This document shows, in pieces, positions 31,999-33,875 of a DNA stretch of 33,875 nt. The position numbers and the translations under genes were made by a program. Within the stretch, counting starts at the first letter, position 1. Each line of letters opens with the position of its first letter. The notes under the pieces were generated by a model that did no database searches, had not been told where the DNA came from, and saw nothing but the letters and a program-made list of their open reading frames with translations. Origin of the DNA: Ignavibacteriaceae bacterium (GTDB lineage Bacteria > Bacteroidota > Ignavibacteria > Ignavibacteriales > Ignavibacteriaceae); NCBI GenBank assembly GCA_013388545.1, contig JACAFB010000038.1, positions 1 to 33,875 of the forward strand, read 5' to 3'.

Positions 31999-32011
31999 TT
32001 GAAAAGAGAAA

Positions 32012-32383
32012 TTATTTTTTGAAGAACATAACATTCTCCAATCCTTTAAAGTCAGAGTCCTGAGTCCAGATAGTAGCGTTTACACTTCGGGCTGTTGCTA
32101 TAATCAGACTGTCTGCCATTGGTATTTCATTTTCAATACTGATCTTTGCAGCTTCAACAGCAATCTGAGGTGTAACTTCTACTATATTGGCTTGCTGCAT
32201 TATAGCAATTGCCTGAATTGCACTATTTTCATCTCGCTGCTGAATAATCTTCTTATAAATTTCATAAAGATTGATTGTAGAGACTACAAGATTTTCTAAA
32301 TCTTGAATGATAGGTGCAAAGTGTTTTGCATTTTTTCCATCAGCAAAATATTCTAGCCAACCGGAAGAATCAACCAAATTCAT
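32012..32383 (-). CDS. vapC: VapC-type PIN-domain toxin
   Basis: This 123-residue PIN-domain ribonuclease starts at ATG 32383, overlapping the antitoxin stop by one base (TGATG), which indicates translational coupling. An in-frame TTG lies one codon upstream. PIN acidic residues are visible: D5 in NLVDSSGWLEYF, the Glu of NLYEIYKKI, the Asp of MADSLIIATA and the Asp of WTQDSDF. VapC proteins are Mg-dependent endoribonucleases, often cutting tRNA or rRNA, and are held inactive by their cognate antitoxin. Length and order (antitoxin first) are standard. It converges with the aminopeptidase gene. Confidence 0.9.
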   Translation of the reverse strand: MNLVDSSGWLEYFADGKNAKHFAPIIQDLENLVVSTINLYEIYKKIIQQRDENSAIQAIAIMQQANIVEVTPQIAVEAAKISIENEIPMADSLIIATARSVNATIWTQDSDFKGLENVMFFKK

Positions 32384-32586
32384 CAACGGTCTCCTTCCCG
32401 CTCAATATCTGAATCAATTCCCTTTAAAAAGCCGCGTGCTTCTTTGATATCCCGAATTGGCACAAATTCAATCCGGTCTCCAAGATTAATGATTTGCATC
32501 TTTTGTCCAGGCTTGAGCTTTAGTTTATCTCGTATCTCTTTTGGGATAACGACCTGGTATTTAGGGGATAATATTACAGTTGTCAT
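32383..32586 (-). CDS. vapB: AbrB/MazE-type antitoxin
   Basis: This 67-residue protein starts at ATG 32586. A longer frame to 32640 exists, but its first codons are the -35 box of the promoter, which rules it out. It is a swapped-hairpin AbrB protein: TTVILSPKYQVVIPKEIRDK, then LKPGQKMQIINLGDRIEFVP, with an acidic tail ending REGDR that should wrap the toxin. AbrB-type antitoxins of VapC repress their own operon with the toxin as co-repressor. The ATG overlaps nothing upstream, and an 11-bp inverted repeat lies near the transcription start. Confidence 0.9.
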   Translation of the reverse strand: MTTVILSPKYQVVIPKEIRDKLKLKPGQKMQIINLGDRIEFVPIRDIKEARGFLKGIDSDIEREGDR

Positions 32587-32598
32587 AAAATTACCAAT

Positions 32599-32640
32599 AT
32601 GTTTTACATTAAATATATCGATAATGGGAACGTATGTCAA
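32599..32640 (-). promoter_or_regulatory. Sigma70-like promoter and possible operator of abrB-vapC
   Basis: On the minus strand TTGACA (32640-32635) is followed after 17 bases by TATATT (32617-32612): a near-perfect classical promoter. An inverted repeat, ATGT-TTT-ACAT (32599-32609), covers the expected start of transcription, a suitable place for AbrB self-repression. The promoter form differs from the Bacteroidota TTG/TAnnTTTG type seen elsewhere in the window. Confidence 0.6.
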
Positions 32641-32727
32641 GATAGCTTTAAAAGTTCAGATTTCACTAATTAGATATCTATTATATGAAATTCGCCCATG
32701 ATATAACAAAAACCATTTTACCTGCCT

Positions 32728-32757
32728 TTCTTATTCAAGAAGCAATATTTAATTTTG
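32728..32757 (+). promoter_or_regulatory. Candidate Bacteroidota-type promoter of def-fmt
   Basis: TAATTTTG at 32750-32757 matches the -7 consensus TAnnTTTG. At the proper 19-base spacing the -33 element is TTC (32728-32730) instead of TTG, so one base is off. Transcription would start near 32763, about 28 bases before def. Confidence 0.4.
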
Positions 32758-32791
32758 CATAGATTTAATTAATGAAAGAGTAACTGAAAAA

Positions 32792-33358
32792 ATGTCCATA
32801 GTCCCAATCACTCTTTGTGGTGATAAAATACTCAGAAAGAAAACTGCTAAAGTTGCCGAGATTGATGATAATATTATAGGAATCATTTCTGATATGTTTG
32901 AAACTATGCGCAATGCCAATGGAATTGGATTGGCAGCAAATCAGATTGGTTTGAACAAGCAGATATTTGTTGCTGATGTTTCTCCTGTTGAAGGTTATGA
33001 AAAATATAAACCTGTTGCGATGATAAATCCTAAAATAATTTCAAAGTCAGAGGAAACTGATTCAATTGAAGAAGGCTGTTTGAGCATACCGGAACTTCGC
33101 GCAGAAATAATCAGACCCAAAAGTGTTTTCGTTAATTATTTCGATGTGAATATGAAAGAGCACACAATTGAAGCTGATCAACTTTTTGCCCGCGTAATTC
33201 AACACGAATACGATCATCTGCAGGGTGTTCTGTTCATTGATTATCTTGATGATGAAATGAAGAAAAAATACAAAAAGCATCTCGATAAAATTAAAAAACG
33301 CAAACTCGAAATTGACTATCCTATTAGCTCTTCCACTGATTATATGTTAATCAAATAG
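32792..33358 (+). CDS. def: Peptide deformylase
   Basis: This 188-residue enzyme removes the formyl group from the N-terminal methionine of new proteins in the cytoplasm. All three motifs are intact: GIGLAANQIG (around residues 46-55), EEGCLSIP with the metal-binding Cys (around 91-98) and QHEYDHLQG with both metal-binding His and the catalytic Glu (around 133-141). The C-terminus is short and basic. It ends 7 bases before fmt, the enzyme that adds the formyl group, in the common def-fmt operon. Confidence is high. Confidence 0.96.
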   Translation: MSIVPITLCGDKILRKKTAKVAEIDDNIIGIISDMFETMRNANGIGLAANQIGLNKQIFVADVSPVEGYEKYKPVAMINPKIISKSEETDSIEEGCLSIPELRAEIIRPKSVFVNYFDVNMKEHTIEADQLFARVIQHEYDHLQGVLFIDYLDDEMKKKYKKHLDKIKKRKLEIDYPISSSTDYMLIK

Positions 33359-33365
33359 GCGTGCA

Positions 33366-33875
33366 ATGAACATTGTATTTATGGGCACACCGGATTTTTC
33401 AATTCCTTCGCTAAAAATTCTTCTTGAAAGTAAACACAAAATTCTGGCAGTTATAACTCAACCGGATAAAGAACGGGGCAGAGGACAAAAAATTAGTTTC
33501 AATCCTGTTAAACAATTTGCAGTTGATAAGAACATTCCTGTTTACCAACCTGAAAAGTTAAAAGGCAATCAAGAATTTGTAGAACAAATGAAAGCATTAC
33601 AACCGGATTTATTTGTTGTTGTTGCATTCAGAATTTTGCCTAAAGAAATTTTTGAAATTCCAAAATTCGGCTCGTTTAATTTGCACGGATCATATCTTCC
33701 TAAATATCGCGGAGCTGCACCGATTCAGTGGGCATTAATAAATGGCGATACTGAAACCGGGTTAACAACTTTCAAACTTGCTGAGAAAGTTGACACGGGG
33801 AATATCTATCTTCAGGAGAAAGTTGAAATATATCCCGAAGATAATTTTGAAACTCTGCACGACAGGATGAGTGAA
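33366..33875 (+). CDS. fmt: Methionyl-tRNA formyltransferase (3' truncated)
   Basis: ATG 33366 opens a frame that is still open at the window edge (170 codons of an expected 310 or so). The enzyme transfers formyl from 10-formyl-tetrahydrofolate to Met-tRNA. Visible landmarks are MNIVFMGTPDFSIPSLK at the N-terminus, VITQPDKERGRGQKI, the formyl-transfer core FNLHGSYLPKYRGAAPI with N105 and H107, and D143 in KVDTGNIYLQE, which correspond to the catalytic Asn-His-Asp of the E. coli enzyme. It follows def by 7 bases. Confidence 0.95.
   Translation, partial: MNIVFMGTPDFSIPSLKILLESKHKILAVITQPDKERGRGQKISFNPVKQFAVDKNIPVYQPEKLKGNQEFVEQMKALQPDLFVVVAFRILPKEIFEIPKFGSFNLHGSYLPKYRGAAPIQWALINGDTETGLTTFKLAEKVDTGNIYLQEKVEIYPEDNFETLHDRMSE

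Noticed and set aside
1-33875. tRNA, rRNA, CRISPR arrays, insertion sequences and riboswitches
   Set aside because: All intergenic gaps were read for tRNA TPsiC-like motifs, regularly spaced repeats, transposase frames and known aptamer cores; none was seen.

Overview
The window looks like a chromosomal segment from an anaerobic or facultatively anaerobic member of the Ignavibacteria (Bacteroidota/Chlorobiota lineage), probably a metagenome contig. The evidence is a type IX secretion C-terminal sorting domain with the YPNPFNP motif, Bacteroidota-style TonB/ExbB/ExbD clusters, an Hdr-Flx electron-bifurcation operon, low GC, and frequent Shine-Dalgarno sequences, which true Bacteroidia largely lack. 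No tRNA, rRNA, CRISPR array or insertion sequence is visible. Both ends cut genes: hdrA on the left and fmt on the right.

Layout. (1) 1-4290: an hdrA-flxD-flxC-flxB-flxA-like operon, the NAD(P)H-linked flavin-based electron bifurcation module, ending at a probable hairpin terminator. (2) 4495-5985: an APC-family amino acid permease. (3) 6111-13476: two adjacent Ton energising clusters. The first is exbB-exbD, followed by a small unknown membrane-anchored protein with a good Bacteroidota-type promoter. The second is exbB-exbD-exbD-tonB, a 2-TM small protein, a PstS-like lipoprotein and an exported TPR protein, closed by a terminator. (4) 13770-17194: two exported von Willebrand A proteins, the second with a VIT domain, preceded by a possible short leader ORF. 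(5) 17495-20329: a secreted PHB-depolymerase-like esterase and a bifunctional formiminotransferase-cyclodeaminase that carries an unusual inserted C2H2-like zinc-finger motif. (6) 20380-22751, minus strand: a T9SS-secreted protein and a VanX-like D-Ala-D-Ala dipeptidase lipoprotein. (7) 22862-31998: a TIGR02757 protein, then an apparent peptide-use neighbourhood made of an OPT oligopeptide transporter, an orphan PqqD-like protein, the PepD dipeptidase, an MFSD1-like MFS transporter, two tandem paralogous outer-membrane barrels and a metalloaminopeptidase. (8) 32012-32586, minus strand: an AbrB-VapC toxin-antitoxin pair. (9) 32792-33875: def and the start of fmt.

How the genes fit together. 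The Hdr-Flx genes would couple NAD(P)H oxidation to ferredoxin and disulfide (or other thiol carrier) reduction. The Ton clusters would energise outer-membrane uptake. Peptides entering the periplasm could be trimmed, imported by OPT or the MFSD1-like carrier, and hydrolysed by PepD and the aminopeptidase. This peptide-scavenging reading is an inference from gene order and families. The most interesting items are the MFSD1-like/OPT/PqqD/PepD neighbourhood, the zinc-finger insertion in FtcD, the orphan protein between the two Ton clusters, and the out-of-frame coding-like tail after the TIGR02757 gene.
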